NCBI GenBank assembly: GCA_903915535.1
Contig: CAIWTJ010000183.1
Location: forward strand, 1 to 47,729
Origin: Enhydrobacter aerosaccus
Lineage (GTDB): Bacteria > Pseudomonadota > Alphaproteobacteria > Reyranellales > Reyranellaceae
DNA length: 47,729 nucleotides
Direction of reading: 5' to 3'
Shown here: piece after piece, positions 10,916 to 19,090 of the stretch
Layout of the letters: every line of letters begins with the position of its first letter
How positions within the stretch are numbered: the first letter of the stretch is position 1
Notes under the pieces: model-generated
The model's input: only the letters and a program-made list of their open reading frames with translations
Told to the model about the DNA's origin: nothing
Database searches by the model: none
Position numbers and translations under genes: made by a program

Positions 10916-11788
10916 ATGTCCGACGGAACGCCAAAGCATCCATATCACCTGGTCGACCCGAGCCCATGGCCGGCGCTCGGCGCCTTCGCGGGCTTCATCC
11001 TCGCGATGGGTGCCGCCCTCGGCATGCATCCCGACATGCTGGGGCCGCACGTTCAGGGCGTGGTCAAGGCGGTCAACTGGTGGATCGTGCTGCCGGGCTT
11101 CCTGCTCGTCTTCGCGGTCATGTACTGGTGGTGGAGCGACGTCCTCGTCGAGTCGCGCAAGTATCACAACTCCGTGGTGGGTCTCGGCCTGCGTTACGGC
11201 ATGATCCTGTTCATCGCGTCCGAGGTGCTGTTCTTCGCGGCCTTCTTCTGGGCCTTCTTCGACAGCGCGATCTACCATGCCTCGCCCGAGATGCCGGGCC
11301 GCATGGAAGCCGACGGCGCGATGTGGCCGCCCAAGGGCACCCACGTGATCGCGGCCTTCGACCTGCCGTTCATGAACACGCTGATCCTGCTGCTCTCGGG
11401 CACCACGGTGACCTGGGCGCATCACGCGATCCTCGAGGGCAACAAGCGCGATGCCGTCCGCGGCCTGCTGCTGACCGTGATCCTGGGCGCGTGCTTCACC
11501 GGCATCCAGCTTTACGAATACGCGCATGCGCCGTTCGGCTTCACCGACAACATCTACTCGTCGACCTTCTTCATGGCGACGGGCTTCCACGGCTTCCACG
11601 TGTTCGTCGGAACGACCTTCCTGCTGGTCTGCCTGTTCCGCGCCATGAAGGGCCAGTTCACGCCCAAGCAGCACTTCGGCTTCGAGGCCGCCGCCTGGTA
11701 CTGGCACTTCGTCGACGTGGTGTGGCTGTTCCTGTTCATCTGCGTCTACTGGTGGGGCGCCGGCAACGCGCCGATCGGCCATCACTGA
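10916..11788 (+). CDS. coxC: Cytochrome c oxidase subunit III
   Basis: The 290-residue, seven-helix subunit stabilises the oxidase core and supports proton uptake. Recognisable blocks are HPYHLVDPSPWP at the N-terminus, the ESRKYHNSVVGLGLRYGMIL region, ASEVLFFAAFFWAFF with the conserved Glu, FMNTLILLLSGTTVTWAHHA, FMATGFHGFHVFVGT and the C-terminal AWYWHFVDVVWLFLF. The ATG follows GAG three bases after the ctaG stop. A perfect hairpin lies 25 bp after its stop. Confidence 0.98.
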   Translation: MSDGTPKHPYHLVDPSPWPALGAFAGFILAMGAALGMHPDMLGPHVQGVVKAVNWWIVLPGFLLVFAVMYWWWSDVLVESRKYHNSVVGLGLRYGMILFIASEVLFFAAFFWAFFDSAIYHASPEMPGRMEADGAMWPPKGTHVIAAFDLPFMNTLILLLSGTTVTWAHHAILEGNKRDAVRGLLLTVILGACFTGIQLYEYAHAPFGFTDNIYSSTFFMATGFHGFHVFVGTTFLLVCLFRAMKGQFTPKQHFGFEAAAWYWHFVDVVWLFLFICVYWWGAGNAPIGHH

Positions 11789-11813
11789 GGCGCCGGAAAA
11801 GGCCTATGATCAG

Positions 11814-11839
11814 AACCGCCGGGGCGATCCCCGGCGGTT
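11814..11839. terminator. Perfect inverted repeat after coxC (attenuator or weak terminator)
   Basis: Arms AACCGCCGGGG (11814-11824) and CCCCGGCGGTT (11829-11839) form an 11-bp perfect stem with a CGAT loop. Only a short mixed tract (CGTCTTTG) follows, so Rho-independent termination would be partial. It sits in the 70-bp gap between coxC and the DUF983 gene. It could reduce read-through into the downstream assembly and metabolic genes, or protect the coxBAC mRNA 3' end. Confidence 0.6.
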
Positions 11840-11858
11840 CGTCTTTGTGGATCGGTAG

Positions 11859-12218
11859 ATGACCGCTTGGCCTCCCCAATCGCCGTTCGCCGTCGCTGTC
11901 CGCGGTGCCTGCCCTCGCTGCGGGCGGGGCAAGCTGTTTCACGGGCTGCTGACCGTGGTGAAGAGCTGCGACGCATGCGGCTTCGAGCTTGCCGGCAGCG
12001 ATCCGGGCGATGGGCCCGCGGTGTTCGTGATCCTGGGCCTGGGCGCGGTCGTGATGGCGCTCGTGCTGTTCGTCGAGATTCGCTACGAGCCGCCGGTCTG
12101 GGTCCATGTCGTTCTGTGGCCGCCGCTCACCTTCTTTGGTGCCGTCTGGATGCTGCGCGTCATCAAGGCCTGGCTGATCGCCCAGCAGTATGCGCACCGC
12201 CGCTCGACATTCGAGTGA
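11859..12218 (+). CDS. DUF983 membrane protein
   Basis: A 119-residue protein with an N-terminal zinc-ribbon-like CPRC (Cys18, Cys21) and CDAC (Cys37, Cys40) pair. Two membrane helices follow (about 53-73 and 81-103). This matches the DUF983 family, which is commonly found between coxC and SURF1 in alphaproteobacteria. The role is unknown; a part in oxidase biogenesis is inferred from position. The ATG starts 19 bp after the hairpin. Confidence 0.88.
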   Translation: MTAWPPQSPFAVAVRGACPRCGRGKLFHGLLTVVKSCDACGFELAGSDPGDGPAVFVILGLGAVVMALVLFVEIRYEPPVWVHVVLWPPLTFFGAVWMLRVIKAWLIAQQYAHRRSTFE

Positions 12219-12234
12219 AGAGAAAGGTCGACCG

Positions 12235-12987
12235 ATGATCCGCCTGAGGCCGCTCCTGTGGCCGACGCTCATTTCGCTGCCTATCCTGGTGCTCTGCCTG
12301 GCGCTCAGCGTCTGGCAGATGGAACGCCGCGAGTGGAAGCGCGACATCCTCGACCGCATCGCCGCCAACCAGTCTGCGGCGCCGATCGCGCTCGATGCGC
12401 TGCTGGGCGGCGGCGATCCGCTGCGCCGCGAGTACGGCAAGGTGGCCGTGTCCGGCACCTTCCTGCACGACAAGGAATTCCACCTGGCCGCGCGCAGCCG
12501 CGGCAACGAGGTCGGCATCCAGGTCGTGACGCCGCTGCGCACCGACACGGGCCAGATCGTGCTGTTCGACCGCGGCTGGGTGCCGTCGGAGAAGAAAGAG
12601 CCGGCGAGGCGGGCCGAGGGCCAGCTCGCGGGCCCGGTGAAGCTGGTGGGCGTGGTGCGCCGGACCCAGGTCCAGCGCCAGTTCGCACCCGACAACGTGC
12701 CGGACAAGAACGTGTGGTTCACCGTCGACGTGCCGCTGATGCGCAAGCTCGCGGGCGGCAGGCCCGACCCCGTGCTCGACACGTTCTTCCTCGAGGCCGA
12801 CGCCAGCCCCAATCCGGGCGGCCTGCCGATCGGCGGCCAGACCCAGCTCGACATCCCCAACGATCACCTGCAGTACGCGCTCACCTGGTTCCTGCTCGCG
12901 TTGGCGCTGGGCGGGGTCTACCTCTCCTACCATTGGGAGAACGGCCGGCTGACCGTGAACGGCAAGACCAAGGTGAAGACGCCATGA
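12235..12987 (+). CDS. SURF1 family oxidase assembly protein
   Basis: The 250-residue protein has the SURF1 architecture. An N-terminal membrane helix (about 5-22) is followed by LSVWQMERREWKRDIL, then a large periplasmic loop containing VSGTFLHDKEF, VVTPLRTDTGQIVLFDRGWVP and the VWFTVDVP block. A C-terminal helix comes next (HLQYALTWFLLALALGGVYL). SURF1 helps place heme a or a3 into subunit I. AGAAAGG precedes the ATG. Its stop overlaps the start of the M32 carboxypeptidase gene (ATGA). Confidence 0.95.
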   Translation: MIRLRPLLWPTLISLPILVLCLALSVWQMERREWKRDILDRIAANQSAAPIALDALLGGGDPLRREYGKVAVSGTFLHDKEFHLAARSRGNEVGIQVVTPLRTDTGQIVLFDRGWVPSEKKEPARRAEGQLAGPVKLVGVVRRTQVQRQFAPDNVPDKNVWFTVDVPLMRKLAGGRPDPVLDTFFLEADASPNPGGLPIGGQTQLDIPNDHLQYALTWFLLALALGGVYLSYHWENGRLTVNGKTKVKTP

Positions 12988-14486
12988 TCGCCAACGATCC
13001 GTACGCAGAACTCGAGCGCCGCTTCGGCCGCATGAGCGCGGTCAATCGCGCCGGCGCCATCCTGAACTGGGACCGCTCGACCATGATGCCCGACGGCGCC
13101 AGCGACGATCGCGCCGACCAGCTCGCGACTCTGGGCGTGATCAGCCACGAGATGATGGTGGCGCCCGACATGCCCGATCTTCTGTCGCGTGCGGAAGAGG
13201 GCAAGGCCACGCTCGATGCCTGGCGTGCTGCCAACCTGCGCGAGATGCGCCATTCGTGGACGCATGCCAATGCGCTGCCGTCGGACCTGGTCGAGGCGCG
13301 TACGCTCGCCTCGTCGGCCTGCGAGATGGCGTGGCGGGAGGCCAAGAAGAACAACGACTTCAAGTCGCTGCTGCCGACGCTGGGCGAAGTGCTGAAGATC
13401 GTGCGCGAGGTGGCAGCTGCCAAGTCGCGGGCGCTGGGCCTGTCGCACTATGACGCGCTGCTCGACGAATACGAGCCCGGCGGCCGCTCGGCGCGCGTCG
13501 ATGCGCTGTTTGCCGATCTCGGTGCGGCGCTTCCGGGCCTGTTGGGCCGCGTGATGGAGCGCCAGCGCGGCGGCCCGCCGCCGTTGCCGCTCGACGGACC
13601 GTTCCCGGTCGAGGCGCAGCGGCGGCTGGGCGAGGAGATGCTCCGCGTCATCGGCTTCGATTTCAACCACGGCCGGCTCGATGTCTCGGCGCATCCCTTC
13701 ACCGGCGGTACCGCCGACGATGTGCGCATCACCACGCGCTACGACGAAGAAGACTTTGCGCGCGCCCTGATGGGCGTGCTGCACGAATGCGGCCACGGTC
13801 TCTACGAGGCCGGCCTGCCGCGCGACTGGCGGCGCCAGCCGGTCGGCAATGCGCGCGGCATGGTGCTGCACGAGAGCCAGTCGCTGCTGATGGAGATGCA
13901 GGCCTGCCGCGGCCGCGACTTCATCGACTTCGCGGCGCCCCGCATGCGTGCCGCTTTCGGCAAGAGCGGCCCGGCGTGGTCGGCCGACAACATTCATCGC
14001 GTCTACACCAGGGTGACGCCGGGATTCATCCGCGTCGACGCCGACGAGGTGACCTACCCGCTGCACATCGTGCTGCGCTATCGCCTCGAGCGCGCGATGC
14101 TGGCGGGCGACCTCGCCCTGGCCGACCTGCCGGGCGCCTGGAACGACGGCATGAAGGAACTGCTGGGCATCGTGCCGCCGACCGACACGCTGGGATGCCT
14201 GCAGGACATCCACTGGCCCGACGGCGCGATCGGCTATTTCCCGACCTACACGATGGGCGCCCTGGCGGCGGCCCAGCTCTTTGCCGCGGCAAAAAAGGCC
14301 GTGCCGGGACTGCTGGCATCGATCGGAAAGGGCGATTTCGCCCCGCTGCTGGGCTGGCTGCGCGCAAATGTGCACGGTAAGGGCTCTCTCGCGACCACCG
14401 ACGAGATCCTGGCCCAGGCAACCGGCGCGCCGCTGGGCACGGCCGCCTTCAAGGCCCATCTGGAAAGCCGCTACCTCTCGGCGTAA
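12984..14486 (+). CDS. M32 family metallocarboxypeptidase
   Basis: This 500-residue protein is a full-length peptidase of MEROPS family M32 (thermostable carboxypeptidase 1 type), releasing C-terminal residues from peptides. The zinc motif is H267-E-C-G-H271; most relatives have Met or Phe at the third position. The other family signatures are present: HESQSLLMEM, IRVDADEVTYPLHI and GCLQDIHW. No signal peptide is seen, so it is cytoplasmic. Translation is coupled to SURF1 by a four-base overlap, although no functional link to oxidase assembly is known. A separate peptide-recycling role is likely. Confidence 0.96.
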   Translation: MIANDPYAELERRFGRMSAVNRAGAILNWDRSTMMPDGASDDRADQLATLGVISHEMMVAPDMPDLLSRAEEGKATLDAWRAANLREMRHSWTHANALPSDLVEARTLASSACEMAWREAKKNNDFKSLLPTLGEVLKIVREVAAAKSRALGLSHYDALLDEYEPGGRSARVDALFADLGAALPGLLGRVMERQRGGPPPLPLDGPFPVEAQRRLGEEMLRVIGFDFNHGRLDVSAHPFTGGTADDVRITTRYDEEDFARALMGVLHECGHGLYEAGLPRDWRRQPVGNARGMVLHESQSLLMEMQACRGRDFIDFAAPRMRAAFGKSGPAWSADNIHRVYTRVTPGFIRVDADEVTYPLHIVLRYRLERAMLAGDLALADLPGAWNDGMKELLGIVPPTDTLGCLQDIHWPDGAIGYFPTYTMGALAAAQLFAAAKKAVPGLLASIGKGDFAPLLGWLRANVHGKGSLATTDEILAQATGAPLGTAAFKAHLESRYLSA

Positions 14487-14496
14487 GACTAGGCCC

Positions 14497-14748
14497 ATGC
14501 TCGACCTCCGCCCTAACTGCGAATGCTGCGACAAGGACCTGCCCAACGGTGCGTCCGACGCGCTGATCTGCACTTACGAGTGCACCTTTTGCGCGGACTG
14601 TGCGCGCACCCGGCTGGGCGGCGTGTGCCCCAACTGCGGCGGCGACCTGGTGAAGCGGCCGACCCGGCCCGAGCGCATGCTGGCCAAGCATCCGGCCTCG
14701 ACCAAGCGCGTGAAGAAAGACCACGCCGCCTGCAGGCAAGTGGCCTAG
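14497..14748 (+). CDS. DUF1272 small cysteine-rich protein
   Basis: An 83-residue protein matching DUF1272. It starts MLDLRPNCECCDKDLP and carries cysteines at 8, 10, 11, 25, 29, 32, 35, 44 and 47 (ICTYECTFCADCA, then CPNCGGD), so it probably binds zinc. The C-terminal tail is Lys/Arg-rich. The family is widespread and of unknown function. It lies 10 bp after the carboxypeptidase gene and 2 bp before thrC. Confidence 0.9.
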   Translation: MLDLRPNCECCDKDLPNGASDALICTYECTFCADCARTRLGGVCPNCGGDLVKRPTRPERMLAKHPASTKRVKKDHAACRQVA

Positions 14749-14750
14749 CC

Positions 14751-16187
14751 GTGAAGTACATCAGCACCCGCCATGGCTCGCAGGGGAGCCCGGCCCCGCT
14801 CGACTTCGAGGATGTCATGCTCGCGGGCCTCGCGCGCGACGGCGGCCTCTACCTGCCGGCCGAGTGGCCGCAGTTCTCCAAGGCCGAGATCGCGGCGATG
14901 AAGGGCAAGCCCTACGTCGAGGTCGCCTATCGCGTGATGAAGCCGTTCGTCGGCAACACGTTCGACGAGTCGACCTTCCGCCGCCTGATTGCCGAGGCCT
15001 ATGCCTCGTTCGAGACTCCGGAAGTCGCCCCCGTGAAGCCGCTCGGTGACAGCGGAATGCACCTGCTCGAGCTGTTCCACGGCCCGACGCTCGCCTTCAA
15101 GGACGTGGCGCTGCAACTGCTGGGCCGCATGCTCGACCACACGCTGACCGCGCGCGGACAGCACGCGACCATCGTCGGCGCGACGTCGGGCGACACCGGC
15201 TCGGCCGCGATCGAGGCGGTGCGCGACCGCAAGACCATCGACATCTTCATGCTCCATCCGCGCGGCCGGGTGAGCGAAGTGCAGCGCCGCCAGATGACGA
15301 CGATCCTGGCGCCCAACGTGCACAACATCGCGGTCCAGGGCACGTTCGACGACTGCCAGGACCTCGCCAAGGCCTGCTTCAACGATCTCGCCTTCCGCGA
15401 CAGGCATGCGCTCACGGCGGTGAACTCGATCAACTTCGCGCGCGTGATGGCGCAGATCGTCTATTATTTCTGGGCCGCCCTGAAGCTCGGCGCGCCGGAC
15501 CGGCCCATTGCCTTCACGGTGCCGTCGGGCAACTTCGGCAATGCCTACGCGGGCTATGCCGCGAAGCAGATGGGCCTGCCGATCTCGCATTTCGTGATCG
15601 CCGCCAATTCGAACGACATCCTCGCGCGCTTTTTCGAGCAGGGCGCCATGACCATGACCGGCGTCGTGGCGACCTACAGTCCGAGCATGGACATCCAGGT
15701 CTCGAGCAACTTCGAGCGCCTGCTGTTCGACATGTACGGACGCGATGGCAAGGCGCTGGCCGATGCCATGACAGCGTTCCGCAGCACCGGCACGCTCAAG
15801 GTCGGAGCAAACGCGCTGGGCGGCGTGCGCGAACTGTTCGATGCCGGCCGCGTCGACGAGCCCGGCACGCTGGCGGCCATCGCCGACTGCCTGAAGCGCT
15901 TCGGCGAGACGATCGATCCGCACACCGCGGTCGGCTATGCCGTGGCCCAGCATCATCGCCGCGATCCCAAAACACCGATGGTCGTGCTGGCGACGGCGCA
16001 TCCCGCCAAGTTCCCCGACGCGGTGCAGAAGGCCATCGGCGTGCGCCCGGCGCTGCCGGCGCGCCTCGCCGATCTTCTCGACCGCACCGAACGCGTCGAC
16101 GGACTGCCCAACGATGCCGGCGCGCTCAAGGACATGATCGACGACCGCATGGCGGCCGCAAAGCCCAGGGTAAAAGTACGCACATGA
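14751..16187 (+). CDS. thrC: Threonine synthase
   Basis: The 478-residue PLP enzyme converts O-phosphohomoserine to threonine. The PLP lysine is Lys117 in LAFKDVALQ. The N-terminus YISTRHGS, the GATSGDTGSAAIEA phosphate and PLP loop, and the VPSGNFGNAYAGYAAKQMGLP block are typical of the longer (yeast and proteobacterial, class II) threonine synthases. A GTG start two bases after the DUF1272 stop gives MKYISTRHG, the usual N-terminus. The stop overlaps the start of the M16 gene (ATGA). The thrC-M16 pairing is common in alphaproteobacteria. Confidence 0.97.
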   Translation: MKYISTRHGSQGSPAPLDFEDVMLAGLARDGGLYLPAEWPQFSKAEIAAMKGKPYVEVAYRVMKPFVGNTFDESTFRRLIAEAYASFETPEVAPVKPLGDSGMHLLELFHGPTLAFKDVALQLLGRMLDHTLTARGQHATIVGATSGDTGSAAIEAVRDRKTIDIFMLHPRGRVSEVQRRQMTTILAPNVHNIAVQGTFDDCQDLAKACFNDLAFRDRHALTAVNSINFARVMAQIVYYFWAALKLGAPDRPIAFTVPSGNFGNAYAGYAAKQMGLPISHFVIAANSNDILARFFEQGAMTMTGVVATYSPSMDIQVSSNFERLLFDMYGRDGKALADAMTAFRSTGTLKVGANALGGVRELFDAGRVDEPGTLAAIADCLKRFGETIDPHTAVGYAVAQHHRRDPKTPMVVLATAHPAKFPDAVQKAIGVRPALPARLADLLDRTERVDGLPNDAGALKDMIDDRMAAAKPRVKVRT

Positions 16188-17452
16188 GCAACGTCAAGGT
16201 CACGACGCTTTCCAACGGCCTGCGCATCGCCGTCGACGCCATGCCCGAGGTCGAGTCGGCCTCGCTCGGCATCTGGGTCGCCTGCGGCACGCGCCACGAA
16301 TCGGCCGAGCTGAACGGCATGGCGCACATGCTGGAGCACATGGCGTTCAAGGGCACCAAGACGCGCAGCGCCCGGCTGATCGCCGAGGAAATCGAGAACG
16401 TGGGCGGCAGCCTCAACGCCTACACCGGCCGCGAGATCACGGCGTACCATGCGTCCGTCCTGAAGGAGGACGTGGGGCTCGGCGTCGAGATGGTGTCCGA
16501 CATCCTGCGCAATTCGGTGTTCGATCCGGACGAGCTGCAGCGCGAGCGCGGCGTCATCCTGCAGGAGATCGGCCAGGCGCTCGACACGCCCGACGACTTG
16601 ATCTTCGACCAGTTCCAGGAGACGGCGCTGCCGGGCCAGCCGCTCGGCCGGCCGGTGCTGGGCACCGCGGACTCCGTCGAGACGATCGGCCGCGACGACC
16701 TCTTCGCCTTCCTGGCGCGGCACTACACGGCCTCCAACATGGTGATGTCGGCCGCCGGCCGCGTCGAGCACGACCAGATCGTCGAGCTGGCCGAGAAGCA
16801 TTTCGGCTCCGTGCCGCGCACGCCCGCCAACGCCCACATCCCCGAGCCGATCAACTATATCGGCGGCGACAGCCGCGAGACCCGCACGCTCGAGCAGGCC
16901 CATCTCGTCATGGGCTGCCAGGGCATCGGCTATCGCGACCCGGACTATTACGCGACGGCGATCTATTCGACGCTGTTCGGCGGCGGCATGTCCTCGCGCC
17001 TGTTCCAGCGCATCCGCGAGGAGCGCGGGCTGGTCTACGGCATCCATTGCTTCAACGCGGCCTATGCCGACGGCGGACTGTTCGGCATCTACGCCGGCAC
17101 CGGCGAAGACGATCTCGCCGAGCTGGTGCCCGCGGTCTGCGAGGAGTTCGCGACCGTGGCCGACACGCTCACCGAGCAGGAGCTGATCCGCGCCCGCAAC
17201 CAGATCAAGGCCGGCACGCTCATGGCTCTCGAGTCCAGCGGCTCGCGTTGCGAGCAGGCGGCGCGTCACCTTCTGATCCACAATCGCCCGATCCCCTACG
17301 AGGAGGTCGTGGCGCGCATCGAGGCCGTCGACCAGGCCGCCGTCCGCCGCGTGGCGCTGCGCCTGCTGAAGAGCAAGCTCACGATCGCGGCGCTGGGCCC
17401 GATCGACGATCTCGAGTCGATCGAGAAGATCGCGGCCCGTCTCGCGGCTTGA
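16184..17452 (+). CDS. M16 family zinc peptidase (mitochondrial-processing-peptidase-like)
   Basis: A 422-residue peptidase with the inverted zinc motif H48-M-L-E51-H52 in MAHMLEHMAFKGT. The downstream Glu-containing ERGVILQEI region supplies the third ligand. The C-terminal half holds the Gly-rich segment LFGGGMSSRLFQRIREERGLVYGI, which is characteristic of mitochondrial-processing-peptidase-like M16B proteins. No signal peptide is visible. It is coupled to thrC by a four-base overlap and ends the long plus-strand run that begins at coxB. Physiological substrates are unknown. Confidence 0.95.
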   Translation: MSNVKVTTLSNGLRIAVDAMPEVESASLGIWVACGTRHESAELNGMAHMLEHMAFKGTKTRSARLIAEEIENVGGSLNAYTGREITAYHASVLKEDVGLGVEMVSDILRNSVFDPDELQRERGVILQEIGQALDTPDDLIFDQFQETALPGQPLGRPVLGTADSVETIGRDDLFAFLARHYTASNMVMSAAGRVEHDQIVELAEKHFGSVPRTPANAHIPEPINYIGGDSRETRTLEQAHLVMGCQGIGYRDPDYYATAIYSTLFGGGMSSRLFQRIREERGLVYGIHCFNAAYADGGLFGIYAGTGEDDLAELVPAVCEEFATVADTLTEQELIRARNQIKAGTLMALESSGSRCEQAARHLLIHNRPIPYEEVVARIEAVDQAAVRRVALRLLKSKLTIAALGPIDDLESIEKIAARLAA

Positions 17453-17468
17453 CGGAACATGCGAAATA

Positions 17469-17573
17469 CGCAATAGTATTGCGCGGACTTTCGGCCATTC
17501 TGCCCACTGGGGAAGATGTGGCGAGGCAATTCCGCAAGGCAGGTCGAGAGGGAAGTTTGCGCAATTAGCGCTA
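17469..17573. promoter_or_regulatory. Three short palindromes upstream of the amidohydrolase gene
   Basis: A 15-base inverted repeat CGCAATAGTATTGCG lies at 17469-17483. Two perfect octamer palindromes follow, TTGCGCAA (17557-17564) and TAGCGCTA (17566-17573), one base apart. All lie in the 159-bp gap between the M16 gene and the amidohydrolase start at 17612. They look like protein-binding sites, but I cannot name the regulator. Confidence 0.4.
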
Positions 17574-17611
17574 CCCCGCTACCCCTGCCTCTCGGCGCTC
17601 AGGGGGACCAG

Positions 17612-19090
17612 ATGACCATCACCTGCATCAAAAACGCGCGTTGGGTGGTGGGCTGGGATGCCGCCGCCGGGCAGCACTATTTTCGCAACGACATCGATGT
17701 CGTGTTCGACGGCAGCAAGGTGATCCATGTCGATCCCGCCTATGCGGGGCGGGCGGACAGGGTGATCGATGGCAGCGGCGTCTGCGTCATGCCGGGCATG
17801 GTGAACGTGCACACGCATCTTCAGTCCGAGAGCCTCGGCCGCGGCCTGATCGAGGAGCTCGGCAACCAGGCGCTCTACCAGACCGGCATCCTCGACGAGA
17901 AATCGGTGTTCGTGACCTCGGGCCTCACCGAGCAGGCGGGCGGCGCCGTGGCGCAGCTCAAGGCCAACAAGGCGTCGACTCAGAATGCGATCGCCGAGTT
18001 GCTGAAGAGCGGCTGCACGACCGTGACGGATCTCGCGATCGCCTGGGACGGCTGGCTCGACACCCTGGCCGACACCGGCATCCGTGCGGTGGCGGCGCCG
18101 ATGTATCGCGACGCGCGGTGGATCGTCCCCACCGGCCACCGGCTCGACTACGACTGGGACCTCGCGAAGGGCCGGCGCGATTTCGCGACGGCGCTGGCTG
18201 CAGCGGACGCGGCCCTGAGACATCCGTCGGGACGTCTGAGCGCCATGCTGGCGCCGATGCAGGTCGACACCTGTTCGCCCGAGCTGATCCGCGACAGCAT
18301 CGCGGCCGCCCGCGAACGCGGCATCAAGACGACCGTCCATTGCTCGCAGCACGTTCCCGAATTTCAGGAGATGGTGCGCCGCCACGGCGTGACGCCGGTG
18401 CAATGGATGGAGAAGGAGGGCCTGCTTTCGTCCGACATGCTGCTCGGCCACGCGATCTTCCTCGACCATCATTCGCTGGTGCAGTGGTGGAGCCGGCGCG
18501 ACCTCGACATCCTGCACGACACCGGCACTTCGGTTGCGCATTGCCCGGTCGTGTTCTCGCGCTACGGCCAGATGATGGAGGATGTCGGCAGCTACATCCG
18601 CAAGGGCGTGAACCTGGCGTTCGGCACCGACACCGAGCCGCAGAACATGGCCGAGGAAGTGCGCATGGCCTCGACCATGGGCCGCGCCGCCGCCAAGAGC
18701 GTGCGCGGCGTGTGGCTGTCGGAGCTGTTCCATGCCGCGACCATCGGCGGCGCGAAGGCGCTCGGCCGCGACGACATCGGCCGGATATCAGTGGGTGCCA
18801 AGGCCGATCTGGTGCTGCTCGACCTCGAGGCGCCCGGCATGCGGCCGGTGCGCGATCCGTTGCGCAGCTTCTTCTTCTCGGCGGCGGACCGTGCCGTGCG
18901 CGACGTCTTCGTCGACGGCAACCAGGTGGTGAAGGAGGGCACGGTCACGACGATCGACCGTGCCGGCCTGTCGGGTCCGCTGCAGGACTCGCAGGACGCC
19001 TTCGTGCGCAACGCGCCCTACGTCGATTTCCGCGGCCGCTCGGCCGACGATATTTCGCCGACCAGCTTCCGGATCGAAGGCAAGAACTAG
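17612..19090 (+). CDS. Amidohydrolase, TRZ/ATZ-like metal-dependent deaminase or hydrolase
   Basis: The 492-residue protein belongs to the amidohydrolase superfamily. The metal motif is H67-T-H69 in MVNVHTHLQSE, with TTVHCSQH, LGHAIFLDHHS and LAFGTDTEPQNM supplying the later His and Asp positions. The C-terminal ISVGAKADLVLLDLE and DVFVDGNQVVKEG form the composite beta-sandwich seen in chlorohydrolase, guanine-deaminase and cytosine-deaminase relatives. The substrate is unknown, probably a nitrogen heterocycle or amidine. AGGGGGA precedes the ATG. Its last four bases overlap the convergent hydroxylase gene. Confidence 0.88.
   Translation: MTITCIKNARWVVGWDAAAGQHYFRNDIDVVFDGSKVIHVDPAYAGRADRVIDGSGVCVMPGMVNVHTHLQSESLGRGLIEELGNQALYQTGILDEKSVFVTSGLTEQAGGAVAQLKANKASTQNAIAELLKSGCTTVTDLAIAWDGWLDTLADTGIRAVAAPMYRDARWIVPTGHRLDYDWDLAKGRRDFATALAAADAALRHPSGRLSAMLAPMQVDTCSPELIRDSIAAARERGIKTTVHCSQHVPEFQEMVRRHGVTPVQWMEKEGLLSSDMLLGHAIFLDHHSLVQWWSRRDLDILHDTGTSVAHCPVVFSRYGQMMEDVGSYIRKGVNLAFGTDTEPQNMAEEVRMASTMGRAAAKSVRGVWLSELFHAATIGGAKALGRDDIGRISVGAKADLVLLDLEAPGMRPVRDPLRSFFFSAADRAVRDVFVDGNQVVKEGTVTTIDRAGLSGPLQDSQDAFVRNAPYVDFRGRSADDISPTSFRIEGKN

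Noticed and set aside
10013..11785. A 590-codon minus-strand frame opposite ctaG and coxC
   Set aside because: Biased composition and complete overlap with well-recognised genes.
12927..14573. A 548-codon minus-strand frame opposite the M32 carboxypeptidase gene
   Set aside because: No recognisable domain; the plus-strand gene has full motif support.
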